Assembly (NCBI GenBank): GCA_037176725.1
Contig: JAZBRS010000035.1
Coordinates: forward strand, 48,928,001-48,992,000
Length of the DNA: 64,000 nucleotides
DNA from: Posidonia oceanica
Taxonomy: Eukaryota > Streptophyta > Magnoliopsida > Alismatales > Posidoniaceae
Reading direction: 5' to 3'
Positions 9,487-21,800 of the stretch are shown piece by piece (position 1 is the stretch's first letter; every line of letters begins with the position of its first letter). The notes below the pieces were generated by a model. It saw nothing but the letters and a program-made list of their open reading frames with translations, had not been told where the DNA came from and searched no databases. Position numbers and translations under genes: made by a program.

Positions 9487-11319
9487 TGTAGATATCCTAT
9501 TTTTACATTTCCAAGAGTTAATTAAGGACAGGAAATATTGAAGCGCCCAAAATTACATAATTAAGAATATTTAACACATATTCCATATTTTTCATAATCT
9601 CTTTAAAAATATTATTTAATGTGAGTTTATTAGCTGTGGTAGAGTTAATACTCTCGTTAAGCTCAAATTAGTGGAAAAATTGAGTACGTTAACCATGAAA
9701 AAAATGATTTTATAGAATTTCTGAGATTATTTCAGACTTTTAATACAACTCTTTGAATTAATGTAGAAACCGGGGGGAGGGGGGGACTGCAAAAGGTACA
9801 TTCGTTGCTTGTAGAGCAGGCGATAGCCTTCATCGGCTATCTTAATGGTGATGGATCTCGTCACCACTTACATAGGCGACGACTATCCTGGAGATTTCTT
9901 ACATAATATTTGGTCATCCTGGGTTTTAATGTATTATATGGGATTTTTCTAAAATATTTTAATATTATTCCCATAATAATTAGTATTTCTATGATTTTCG
10001 TGGCAATTAAATACATGATATATATTTATAGACTTTTAAAAATAGCAACTAATTGACTAAAATTCTAGAAAGTGGGTGACGTCTATTTTAAAATAATATA
10101 TTTTTATGTTAGATAAAAAACCAAAATTTTAAGTTAGTTATCATATTTTTAAATGTTATAACTATACTTAATTTAAAATAATATTAAAAATTGAAGATAA
10201 TCCAAAATATCTAAGTAGCTACGAATTTAAATCAATTCTAAAATATCCACAAAACTAATTAACCTCCTCTACGAAATCATAGAAGATATTTATTTTAAAT
10301 TTAGGTTACTTAAAAAGTAAGCTTGTGTTTAAATTCAAAATTCATTATAAATAGATTTTCGTTACGGATAAAATTTTAAAAATGGATATGAAGTCTTAAA
10401 CAGTTTCTAGGTTTGTAACAAATTAGTTTAGGATTTAAATTTTAAATAGTTTGAATTTTAAAAGCTGTTGCTTGTTATACCGGTGACTACCTTAAATCTA
10501 TTATTTTATATAGATTTTTTGTGTTAGGAATATCAGTGGTTGTCGTGGCGACGAATTAAAATATCTAATTTTAAATTATTTAAATTTAAAGTTGGATTTA
10601 AATTTAAGTTTAAAATAATATCTACTCGTTTTCCAACAGAATGACGTTGAAAAATATTATATAAAATGATTTCTAAAGCTAGGGTGAAAGAAGAGGTTGA
10701 AATTTGAGGAGGGGTTGAAATATGAAAAGAGGAGATATGAATTAGAGTTTTGAGAGGAGATTTGTTGGAACTTTTGAGAGAAAACACATGAGTGATTCCA
10801 GAGAGCTCCTTTTCAAAACACATGAGTTGTGATTTTGAGAGATCTCTAGCCTCATATTATCAAATCCTTGTGTAGAAATCGGGAACTAAAGAGATTATTT
10901 TGAGCAAAGAAGGTGAAGGGAGTATTCGTTCCCATTTTACTATTTTTAGCATTATAACATTTCCTAGATAGGTCATTGCATCTGTATGTGGGGAATTACT
11001 CCTGGTTAGTATTGTTATTAATTGTTCATGTTGTTTGCTATTTTCCTTGAATTATTTACTATATGTATAGACTAATCTAGATCTGTTTGTTTGTTTTAAA
11101 GGAAGAGATACACTACATAACACAAAGACGTCGTTGAACGACATCCTGTCGTTAATTCAGTGAACTGAGAATCTACATCACATCAACATTCATATCTCTC
11201 TAAAGACATCTTGTCAGCCGACTCAGCAAATTGACGAGTAGCAATCACAAGTATTATCGACAAGTGTAGAAGCATCGGCATCGTTATCGTCATCACACCC
11301 TTAAATCGATGTATCCACA
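9487..11319 (+). mobile_element. Solo LTR H of the gag-only family (B/C family)
   Basis: This 1833-bp LTR starts TGTAGATATCC and ends ATCCACA. It is flanked by a perfect 5-bp target duplication, AGTTT at 9482-9486 and AGTTT at 11320-11324. Order and landmarks match the LTRs of elements B and C: the same start, remnants of GGCGAC motifs near 9880, the GGGTGAAGGGAGTA-like block near 10915, GGGAATTACTCC near 10990, and the CATCTTGTCAGCC block near 11206. It is far more AT-rich and diverged than those copies, so it is the oldest copy seen. No internal region remains, so it is a solo LTR made by LTR-LTR recombination. Confidence 0.85.
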
Positions 11320-11324
11320 AGTTT

Positions 11325-11575
11325 AATGTTAGTATGGCAATCCGTGGACTCCCCGAGGTCGTTAGGATGAAGATTTTACGTTGGCATGACAGTCCACATG
11401 CTCCCTCATCAATCTTGGCTACAAGCTTTTTTGTTGGTTTCGCACAGACAACACCAAATGATGCTTCCCTGCAGCTGGTCGATCCAACACCTATGCTTAT
11501 TCTTTCCTTTCCTTGTACCAGCTGGCCACCCCACACGAGTGTCATAGGATTCCCCTCCCCACCACATGGCTTCGG
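11325..11575. other. Unclassified unique-looking sequence
   Basis: This is a 250-bp stretch of mixed composition between two insertions. A 108-codon open frame (11334-11660) crosses into the hAT element, so it is not a single gene. I do not recognise a domain on either strand. Confidence 0.4.
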
Positions 11576-11583
11576 TCTATGGG

Positions 11584-12680
11584 CAGGGGGCGGATCTGGG
11601 TGGAGGCCAGTGGAGTTGTCTTCATTGGACTTTGAAATAAATACATTATACTATGTATAATGTTTTGCAAATAACCCCCATATAAAATCTCGTTGCAGAA
11701 CCTTCGACTTTCTTCCTCTTCTCTCTCGACTCTCGCCCGACGGTGACGCCCTAATCCCTAAATCAAGAGACGGCGACGGGCGACTCCTCCACAGTCCTCC
11801 TCGGCTCCTCCGGGCTCCGGCGATCCTCCACAGGCGATCCCCCTCCCCCGACGAGCCCCCTCCCCCTCCGGACTCCGGTATCTCCTGGATTGCATATTCC
11901 TCCACAGGCGTTCCACACAGGCGATCCCCCTCCCCCGCAGGTGATCTCCACCACTGTTCACAATTTTTCACTTTTTGATGCAATGGATGCATGAATTGTT
12001 CTCTGTTTCTTAATTTTAGCTATATTATATATACTGTTTTTTGATGCAATGGATGTATGATCTCCATATAAATTTAACTTTCTTGATCTGCATTCCTTCA
12101 CTGCAGGTTTTAAATAATCTTTCTTCTCTGGATTACTGGATACTTGGTTTTAAAATTGTTCTCCTTCTTCATTCATCAATTTTACCATCTGGATAGAATT
12201 TAAGCCTCTGTGGACTGTGGCTTTGTCGTTCATTTATTTTAAAGGTAGTTTTCTACTGTTATTGTCAATTTCAAAATTTTCGTGTGCTTATGGTGCTCTG
12301 ATCATTGAAATTCATTGATGATACAGAATTTCAGTTCTATACAACCCACAACTTCTAGCAACATGATATGTCTTTGAATTTTGAAGGATTTAAACCCATT
12401 ATTGACTCCTTATTTTTCCAAGAACAAGTCTAAGGTAACATGACAATCTTTCTGGACCATTTTATTTTTGTTTCTGAGTTATGTCACATGTTAAGTATTC
12501 TTGCTTGATTGTTTGTTGGAGTTCTTTTTTGAAAGTCTTTAAAAAAAAAAAGATATGTTGGTGGTTTTTAAAGTTGGCATATTTTTGGATTATAATTATG
12601 GTGTCAAATTTTTTTTGCATTTACTTTGATAATTTATTTTCTATAGTCCTGACAGTGAAAATTTCTTGGCTCCGCCACTG
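11584..12680. mobile_element. Non-autonomous hAT-superfamily element (1.1 kb)
   Basis: The left end is CAGGGGGCGGATC and the right end is the inverse of CAGTGGCGGAGCC, which are short imperfect terminal inverted repeats of a type common in plant hAT elements. The flanks are an 8-bp target duplication with one mismatch, TCTATGGG (11576-11583) and TCCATGGG (12681-12688). The inside holds a GC-rich patch (11700-11960) with a repeated CCACAGGCGATCCCCC motif and an AT-rich remainder. No transposase is visible, so it depended on another element. The 8-bp TSD is diagnostic for hAT. Confidence 0.75.
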
Positions 12681-12688
12681 TCCATGGG

Positions 12689-14003
12689 TGGAGATAATAA
12701 GCCCCATGTCACCTCTCATCCTCATTGGAGGTTGCTTCTTGGTTGGTTAAGTAAACTTAAGCTCGTGCTATAGGTTTTCGCCATCGGTATCGCTATTCAA
12801 ATGGATTGGAAGAAGAATGTGATTAATGATGATTCATCCTTACTCATTGGAAGCTCATGCTAAGGTTCTATTTAGTTTGTAGCAATTGTAATTCCAAGTG
12901 AAGTTAAAATTCTTGGAATTAGAATTCTAAATGTAGGAGTTTAAAGTTTGGTATTGGGTTCTATTCTTGAAATTAGAAATTTTAGTTCTTGACGGGTAGA
13001 AATTTAAATTCTTGGAATTTAATTTGTTTTCCAAAGTATTTGGGTGAACTTACTTTCCTAACATGGAGGAAAATAAATTGATGAAATTGGTATTTTCTTA
13101 TTTTATAGAGAAAAACCAACTCCTCTCAATTCTACAACTTTTTTAGTCAAACTATTGAAATCTGACCATTAAATAAGAACCAAACACTTGATTTAGGAGG
13201 CCTTATCAACGAGGCCGGTAAGGCCTTATCCATTGCCCTAATCTGTCCAAAAGAGTGGGTACTAGTACGGATAATTACCAGACCAAATTTTGGTCTACCC
13301 ATTACCCATTTTTAGAGCAGATAATGGGTACACATTGGGTAACACATGGTAAGATACACGTCAATATATGTAATATCCACATAAAGATATCATCAATTAA
13401 AAAGCATCAACATATATAAGTAAATTTATTAATTAAAGATAAATAACATCAACATATAAAAGTAACATATCATCAAACGACCTCTAATTTCTGCATAAAT
13501 TATCATTATGCAAGATATTATAAATTTAAAAAATCATCATTTTGTGCAAGAGGAGCTATAGATATCCAAATATATTAATATTAATTACATGCCCAAAATC
13601 AACTAAATTAACTTATTAAGCCCATAAAAGTAATTGTTTTCAACCAATATCAATTACATATATATGATCAAAATGAAAATGATATATTTTATGATTAAGA
13701 TCTTTATTTTTTGTATAATTAATACATACACACACATGTATTCTTATGTCAAATGGGTTATAGGTAGAATAGATACGAAACAAACATAGTTTGCTACCCT
13801 ATTCATTATGTCAACGGTTAAACGGATAGTGGGTAAAGTAAATAAAATTGTAATTTTAGGTAAGAAATTGTTACTTAAACCTATTTTAATTAGATTGAAA
13901 CAAAACAGATAACGAGTAACCCATTGACGGCCGTAGATGTTAGAAGATTCACTTTGTCAACCATAGTATTTTTTTGCAACATTTTTTTTTTTCAAACAAA
14001 GAT
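12689..14003. other. AT-rich non-coding sequence with a possible MITE
   Basis: I see no gene here. The part 12863-13183 is bounded by GGTTCTATTTAG and, inverted, GGTTCTTATTTAA, so it may be a small MITE, but no convincing target duplication was found. GGCCTTATC occurs at 13199 and its inverse ends at 13225, giving a short hairpin. TACCCATTACCC-type repeats around 13260-13350 and 13755-13930 are unexplained. Confidence 0.4.
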
Positions 14004-14300
14004 AGGGCCTGTTTGTTTGTGGATTTTAGTTTTTTAGTTTTTTCTCACAATGTGTCATGCAAGTAGGGTTTTTTTTGGGTGGCAAAAAGTATGTTTGGTA
14101 AATCAATTTCTTTTCAAGTGGAACACATGTTCTCAACAAACCCAATACATAGGAGTTTTTTTTTCTATTGAAATGAGCTTCTGGGTTTTTACACCTTGTC
14201 TGACACACAAAAAAAAAGTTGAACTGTTTGGGAAAAAACAAAGAAAAAAATTGATTAAATATTAGTATATGGTTTTTAGACCACCAAAACAAACGGGCCA
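14004..14300. mobile_element. hAT-like MITE (297 bp)
   Basis: The element starts AGGGCCTGTTTGTTTG and ends with the inverse of TGGCCCGTTTGTTTTGG, the terminal form of many small plant hAT MITEs. The flanks ACAAAGAT (13996-14003) and ATAAAGTT (14301-14308) agree at 6 of 8 positions, as expected for an aged 8-bp duplication. The short frames inside are not genes. Confidence 0.7.
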
Positions 14301-14439
14301 ATAAAGTTTGTTCGTGTTCCTAAACTAATAAAAACTTAAAAAAAATGATAGTAATAATTACTGAAAATCGGAATCGATATTAAAAATGATAGTAATAATT
14401 GCTGAAAATACAAACAATATACAGTCAATACAGCAGAAG

Positions 14440-14660
14440 AAATCTGAAAGCCTAAAACCCTAGAATCGGATTTGCTGCCTCCGTCGTGTTCCTCTTCCAC
14501 GAACCCTTCGGTTTCTTTCTCCCACCGGTCCCCTCAGCATCCGAAGAGAGACCAAGAACCGATACACAGACGGTGGGAGCGCAAGTCCCGGGCACCACCT
14601 GCCGGCAAGCAGCCAAAGGTCCAGCCCACTTCTCTCCCTTTCCACCCACACGGTTTATCA
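14440..14660 (+). other. Possible 5' leader exon of the host gene
   Basis: This is a GC-rich island in AT-rich DNA that begins with AAAACCCTAG, a sequence frequent in plant 5' leaders, and is rich in CTCTTCC/CCACC. Its nearest protein gene in the same direction is the CDS at 23978, which has a strong splice acceptor (GTAAGCTACAG, ending 23955) 22 bp before its ATG. The acceptor shows that an upstream non-coding exon exists, and this island is the best candidate seen. No clean GTAAG donor could be assigned. Frames here (60-80 codons) look random. Confidence 0.4.
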
Positions 14661-17600
14661 ATGATTCTGCACCCTTTTTTTATTGCTTAGCCTTTTTATC
14701 TTCTTCTTTTCTTCTGCTATGTTAATCTGCTATTATTAATTGGTTGGAAGTAGAGAAAAAAACGGGTAGTTCAACAAGAATTACATGCATTACAAATTGG
14801 ACAAATTCTTGTTCAGTTAGAAGATTTCCTACACCATATATAATTGTCTCCATTTTCTATTCACATGATGGTTTCTTCATTGCACGACAGTTTTTACGAC
14901 ATTATCATCACTCTAATGTCTAGAACGGGTATGTTCAATGGTTCTGGCATTCATTCCGAACAACACTTCCTTGGTGATTGTTATCAAGAAATTGCTGATT
15001 CCTTGTTTTCCACTTGTTTTAATTATCGTTGATTGCTATTGTAGTGTGGAAGCTCAGTTCTGTGTTCTGTGTGAATCAATGGCCTCATAATAGACGATTC
15101 TTCTCAATCTAGTTTCTTCTAGGTATTTGGATTTTAAGTATATTTTCTTGAATTACTATTTTGAATTGTTTCAAGATTAAAATATACTTGCGTTGTTTCT
15201 ATGTCCATGTTGTGCCGTGGTTTTTATCGTATTTTTTTTTATCCTGCCATGTTGTGTTGTTTGTTGTTGTTTACTTGTGGGTTTAGTTATGTTGGTAAAA
15301 AAAAGCTTGCTTTTATTGAGAGATGATCGTTGGAGTGATCTACTGAATGAGATTTTACTTTCATTGATTAATAATATCAGTAAATCTTCTTTGCTATTCA
15401 TGTAGGGTTAATTTTTTGACTTTGTTGACATAATTTCAGGTGTGATTAGCACATTCTTTTCAAAAAGGGTATTGGATAAGTATACATGCATGTTGCATGT
15501 CTTCTTGAATAATTGGTATGTAATGCATCTATAAGTAACATTGGCCATATTCAATTTCTTATTCAAAATAACATTAAATTTTGTAAATGGAAACAAGATG
15601 ATGTAGTAACCATTTTCAAATTTAGTCCAATTAATTTGATTAAGAAGGCCAATTATACCAAATTAGTCTCAAACAATTGGTCTAATCGGGCATTTCTTTT
15701 TAGTCAGCCGACTAGTCATACTGATTACTTTTGATTAATTTGTTGACTTTGTCACCAATCATACTGCTGTGTTGGTCATTGTGTTGTATGTATTGTGATC
15801 TTGGTGAATATGAAGTGTTGTTGATTTTTGTTTCATTTTTTAGAACATTATATCTATGTTTTGGATGACAATTTATTTTTTAGTTTATAGTTAATTGTTA
15901 ATATTTTGACTCTTAAATGTATTATATTATAATGCAATCATTGTTCTTTTAACAAGTTACAATATTTTTGTATGTTGATTGTTATTGTATATTTTCTGAT
16001 TCATTAAAAGTTTACATTGATTAATTGCTGATTTCCATATAAAATGTAATTGTGCATATGAAGACCTAACTCTGGCCAGCTGAGGGTTCCCTTCTTTTGA
16101 GACAATAACCTGATTTGCTATGGTCTTCCCACAACAAACAATGATGACTCAACTCCCTTTCCTTGCTTAGATGCGACATCTGGTTAACCAAACCATTTAA
16201 GTCAGATATAATCTCAGATTCTTAGTTGATGTTTACGTGTCTGGTTCCCTTTGTTGTTCCTATTGACAGAGCACTCGTCTAAACAGCTCCATATAGGCGG
16301 TCACTCTAAAACAAAAAACAGTAATTGGTTCACTAAGATACAGTATCTCACCTTTCATTAATGATCAGTTGCATTTAATCACCGATTGATTCCTATTTGG
16401 ACTACTAGTTTTTGGAACCTTGATTCTGGTTCTATTTAGGCAAGTTTACTCCTTTCTCCTGTGGTGATCTCTCTTAAGCTTATATATTCTAATTCATTAA
16501 AAGGTTAAATCGATTAATCGCCGATTTCCTCATAAAACTTGTAGTTGTATTTAATTGCTGATTGGTTACTATATGGACTACTAATTTTTGGAACCTTGAT
16601 TCTAGTTCTATTTAGGCAAGATTAGTCCTTTCTCCTATAATGATCCCTCTTAAAATGAAAATCAGATAGAACTAGTTCCAGTCAGGCTTAAAGCGACTTT
16701 GTGCAATATTTGAAGACTTTGTTCATGATGGATCTGGAAAAAATAGAAGAGGGAAGAGATTGGTAAAGGATGCACTGAAATGATGGCAGTAAGAGACAGA
16801 TACAAATATGAAGTACAAGGCACACAAGTGAACTAATCTTGTAAAAGTAAAATATGATATCCTGGGAAATGTTTACTAGTTAGTTTCTGCCAGTAACATG
16901 CATATGTTCTAAGAAGCATTGATGCGAGATTTAAGATATGCATACAAATGACACAATGCGATAAAGATTCATGGGGTTGCCAATTCTGGTAGAAGTAGGA
17001 TGGTATGCATGGTGAATCATTTTTGTATAAAATAAAACTAAGACACAGAAGGTTAAAACAATTGTAAATTTGTAATGCATGAATTGCACAATAACGGTAT
17101 GACAATCAATGAAATATCTAAGTAGTTGAAACTAATAGTTAAGACGACTATGCATATTCAAGCACATATGTGTTATTACGTAGAGTTATACAAAAACCAT
17201 GTGAGGTCATGCTATGACATGTCATCGAAAGATACATGGAAGTATTGACAACTATCCAAAAATAAAACTTAAATATTCAAATAAAGATATTCCATGTGGC
17301 TTATCCTCTATGTATCTCAAAGTATCAGGGAGTATTGCCACCCATCTACCGGATCTGGACATGACATTTATATGTGGGGTTTTTATTAATTTCTGTTTCC
17401 ATAGTATGCTATGTAGGAAAAAATGCTCTGTTTTATTTACTACGTTATATAAATGGAAACACAATTACACATTTTAGTCTGTAAAATAAAGAGGACTAAA
17501 GCTGTAGAATGGTAACATATAACTTTACAGGAAATTATATCTGATTGCATTGTTCAAGACAGTTGATGTCAAGAGCTGCACTCATAATTTGAGTCCTCAC

Positions 17601-18729
17601 TAAGGCATTAACAAGAATGCTATGATTTGTATCCAACTTGTAGAGCATTTTAGACCAAGTGGCACAGGCTATTCAGGAATTTGCAAGAAATGTATTTAAT
17701 CACATTGAGTGCATATTGTGATAGTGGGTCATAGGAGAGAGGTGATTGGGAAAGGTAGCTGCTGAAGGTTGTGACAGAGACAATGTTTGAATGCAGCAAG
17801 ATGTAGTGCCCACTGTTGGAACTTACTGGTGCCGTGATAACATAGAGCTTTTGAAGGAATCTTGTTGAATAATGACTGAGGAATGTCTGAGAATGACTAT
17901 TTAAAAAAACTATAGATCTTAATTTTCTGGAAAAAGGATTGCACTTTTTATCAGAGGGTACCTTTAAAGGAAATTTTCTTTATATATGACTAAATGAGGA
18001 TTATCACTATAATGATGCATTGCAAAATGACACTTTAAATCTCGTTTAGTTATAAGATCCATGATGGCAATCACATTGTCAAAGGGAGTCTACTCATAGG
18101 GCATCTCATCAAGGGGAAGTTTTAGGTTTTGTTCAATTTTCTTCATAGTGATGTGTAATATGCAAGGGGTGGAAAATGGAATGGCTGCTCAGATTATAAC
18201 GGCCCAAACCCAAGCACAGAACAACAAAATGGGCTCATGCAAATTATTGGCCAATGCTAATCTCAAATTTTATAATTAGACTTAAAATGCTTAAACTGAA
18301 CTTGATACAATATTACTTCATACCACTCGTACACCATTTGACAGTTGACACTTTGTCTAGGTGAGTTGTGACAAAACTCTTACACATGGTTTCAAAAATT
18401 CCAAGGAATTTGCAATGTGGTTGTGTTTTTTGGACATGTGATGTTGTTTAACCATTGTGTTTGTTAATCATGTGGTGCCGTGCATGTCTTCCAACTAGAC
18501 TAAACAAATTTTTGTACCCACGCCATTTGAGTATTTATCCAATTTTAGAGCTGTAGAGCTTTGTGTTGTTTGTTAACATTTCATTCCCTAAGGTTGTTAT
18601 TTATGTTTGGACATAGAATCGAGTCCTTGTGAATGGGCAAAAGCCAGATGCTCTTATTTATGATGGTAGGGATGGTTGCTTACATTACTGACAAGAAAGA
18701 TACCAAATTCTCCTTTACTCCTTGTTACT
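14661..18729 (+). other. AT-rich non-coding DNA, probably intron of the host gene (first part)
   Basis: About 4 kb contain no recognisable coding sequence on either strand. Composition is T-rich on the plus strand, as in plant introns. It holds one clear 176-bp tandem duplication (16370-16653) and nothing else that could be named. The intron reading depends on the leader exon near 14440-14660. Confidence 0.4.
16370..16653 (+). repeat. Direct duplication with 176-bp period
   Basis: A block starting TGCATTTAATC at 16370 and ending CTCTTAA at 16477 recurs at 16546-16653. Both contain TTTTTGGAACCTTGATTCT and a GTTCTATTTAGGCAAG core. A further diverged piece near 16008-16055 (CATTAAAAG..GATTAAT) matches 16494-16545, so the array may once have been longer. 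Confidence 0.8.
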
Positions 18730-18865
18730 TGTTAGAAACAAGAGAAGAAAAATGTGTTGTTCTCTATTGGGATTAGAGCACAAGACATATATAAGGTTAC
18801 AAAATATATATGGATCTTAAGATTCATTTACATTGAGATACCCATATAACCTTTTAACATCAACA
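18730..18865 (-). repeat. 3' LTR of the Copia element (136 bp)
   Basis: On the minus strand it starts TGTTGATGTTAAAAGG and ends CTAACA. It is nearly identical to 23073-23213. A purine-rich AGGAAAAG lies just before it on the minus strand (about 18868-18876) in the place of the polypurine tract. Confidence 0.9.
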
Positions 18866-18889
18866 CTTTTCCTAAAACTGGAATATATA

Positions 18890-21800
18890 TATCAATCATG
18901 TCTAGTTTGATACATATATCAGAGAAAGTAGCAGACAGAGGTTTAGTGAAGATATCTGCGAGTTCCTTGTCTGGTGAGATGAATGGAGTGCAAATCTGTC
19001 CATTGAGAACCTCCTCTTTGACAAAATTGACAGTCCACCTCTATGTCCTCATGAAATATTGGATTCTTGGTAATATGAATAGTGGCCTGGTTGTCACAAT
19101 ACACAGGTAGTGGAGTAGTATATGTCTCTCCAAGATCTGGCAAGAAACTCTCAACCACTTTAATTCACATGCTGCTTGAGCCATACCACAGTACTCTGTC
19201 TCTACACTACATCTAGAAACTGTATTCTGTTTTTTGCTCCTCCATGTAACAAGATTACCTCCCAGAAAGGTGCAGTAGTCTGAAGTAGACTTCGTGCATC
19301 GAAATATGCTTCGGTGTGAAGATGATCGTTGTTTTTGAACAAGAGACCTTTACCAAGAGATCTTTTAATATACTCAAGTATTTTTACGGCTGTATTTAAG
19401 TGACATTCCCTAAGTTTGTGCATAAATTGGCTCACCATGCCAACTGCAAAGGTTATGTCTGGTTTCGTGACAATGAAATAGATGAGTTTGCCAACCAAAC
19501 GTCTGTATCGAGACCAAGGTTCTAAATGCCGATTTCATGTCAAATTTCGACAAACTGAAAAGCAGACACGTGTCGGTGAAATGTCGACATGTCGATTTTG
19601 TGTAGGTGGAAACATAGTAAAAAAATCCATATTTGTTCACAAAACTTCCATGTAGGTGTTGTCGGTAAATTGAAAACAAGACACGTGTCGGTGAAATTTC
19701 GGCGATATGCGTAGACATTTGATACTATGACCGAACACATTTTCAATCAGTAGAGAATTCTCATCCCAGAAATGAGCAATACCTTCAGGGATAGGAGTAG
19801 GAGTTCGGATCGGCTTGGCCTCCAGTAAACTAGTCTCTTCAAGAAGGTCCATGGCATACTTTCGCTAACGCAAAACACCTCTGTGGCTTTTGGCAATCTC
19901 AATGTCAAGAAAATAACGAGGTTTTCCTATGTCCTTTGTAACAAAGTGTTTACATAGATACGCTTTGGTTTCCTCAATACCAAACATATCACTACCTGTG
20001 AGAAGAATGTCGGCAACGTAGACGACAAGGATCACCAGACCTGTATCTTTGCAGTGTGGAATAGTCATAGCCTCTCTATAGGAATGAGGAATAGTAGTAG
20101 TCAATAAGGCAAAAGTAAACTTGCTACAAGTAGGACCTAGACTGTCATAAGAAACAACACTGGTAATAGGATGTTGAGTACACGATCGTATCCCTTTTCT
20201 AAAGGCAATTGAGAGATCAAGAAGATCAACAGCTATAGGTGGTGAACCTTCCAAAGTGGAGGATGTTGGCCTGGAATCCGAGAGCGAAACATCAGGGGTA
20301 CTAGGGGTAGTGAGAACAGGAGTACGATGACGACGGTGATAAGTATGGACAATAGGAGGACGAGGTGGTGATGGTGGCGGTGGTGGCAGTGGTGGTGAGT
20401 GAACAATAGGAATGGAAGGGATATACTCACAACTGAGGAATAGAATCCAAGACAAGAGAGTTACCCCTCTAAGAGAAGTAGGGAGTAGACTTGAAGAATG
20501 TGACACCAGCTAAGACATATTGACGTCGAGTCATCAGATCGATGCAACGGTATCTCTTCTGAGTAGGAGAGTAACTCAGGAAGACACACTTGGTTGCATG
20601 AGGAGTAAGTTTGTCACATCCTTTGAGAATGGACATGAATAAACGCAATACACCTAAAAATCTGAGGGGTAAGAGGAAATAAAGGTGAATCTGGATATAA
20701 AATGGAGAAAGGAGATTGTCTCTGAAGTAGGGAGGATGGCATATGGTTTATCAAAAAACAGGAAATATGAACCACATGTCCTCAATATGACCTAGGTACA
20801 TTCATCTAGCACAACAAAGTACGAGTAACATCAAGAAGTGGCAATTCTTTCTGCTACACCGTTTTGTTGTGACATATAAGTACAACTGGTTTGATGAATA
20901 ATACCATAAGAAGTACAAAAAGAACTGAAGCTATGACTCACATATTCTTTAGCATTATCTGTGCGAAGTCAAAGAGATGCCAAATTGATTTTGTATTTCA
21001 TAATAAAAGGACTTGAAAACATTACATACATCAGATCGTTCCTTCATGAGGTAAACCTAAGTACATCGAGAAAAATCATCAATAAAAGTAACAAAGTACA
21101 AGTTTGCCCTACCAATGGACTTAGTAGGAGAAGGATCTCCTGTGTCTGAATGGACCAAGCTAAAGGGAGCAGTGCTCTTCTTTTCGGTTCTGGTAGGAAA
21201 AGACACAGTGATGTTTACCAAGCTGACAGGCATCATAGTCTAAAACAGACTTAGCAGAAAAAGAAGGTAATAGCTGATGTAAAAGGTGAACCGGAGGATG
21301 ATCAAGACACTGATGCCACCAAAGTAAAGATACCGTAGCAGTGGAATCTGAAAGAGAAATTTTGTCATCCTGATAATATAATCCCTTAAGCTTAGTCCCA
21401 GTAGCTATCCTCTTTGTTTGAAGGTCCAGAAAATAACAATAAGATGGAAAAAATAATCCACAGCAGTTCAAAGCCTTTGTGATAGTGCTAACTGAAAGTA
21501 AGCTGCAAAGTTACAAAGCAGAGGATCCGTCAGCAATCGAAACTGGAGGAATCTGAGTATGTCTATCAATAGTCGAGAAGGCTATAACATCTCCTGTCAT
21601 ATGACTAGTGGCACGAGAATCAATAAACCACTTACCCTTACTAGTAATGCAGGCATTACCTAATGGCAAGGAAGAAGAAGCTACAGCAATAGAGCTTTTA
21701 GAAGCAACAATAATAACATCAATGTCAGCCATAATGAAAAAACGATCTGTGTCAGCAGATGGTGTAGAAGTTGAAGACTGAGTACTAGATCCAGTGACAG

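Noticed and set aside
12863..13183. Tourist- or hAT-type MITE
   Set aside because: Only ~12 bp of inverted end similarity and no clear 3-bp or 8-bp target duplication. Left as a possibility within the region entry.
14472..14725. Protein gene in the GC-rich island near 14.5 kb
   Set aside because: Short overlapping frames on both strands without domains. A non-coding leader exon fits better.
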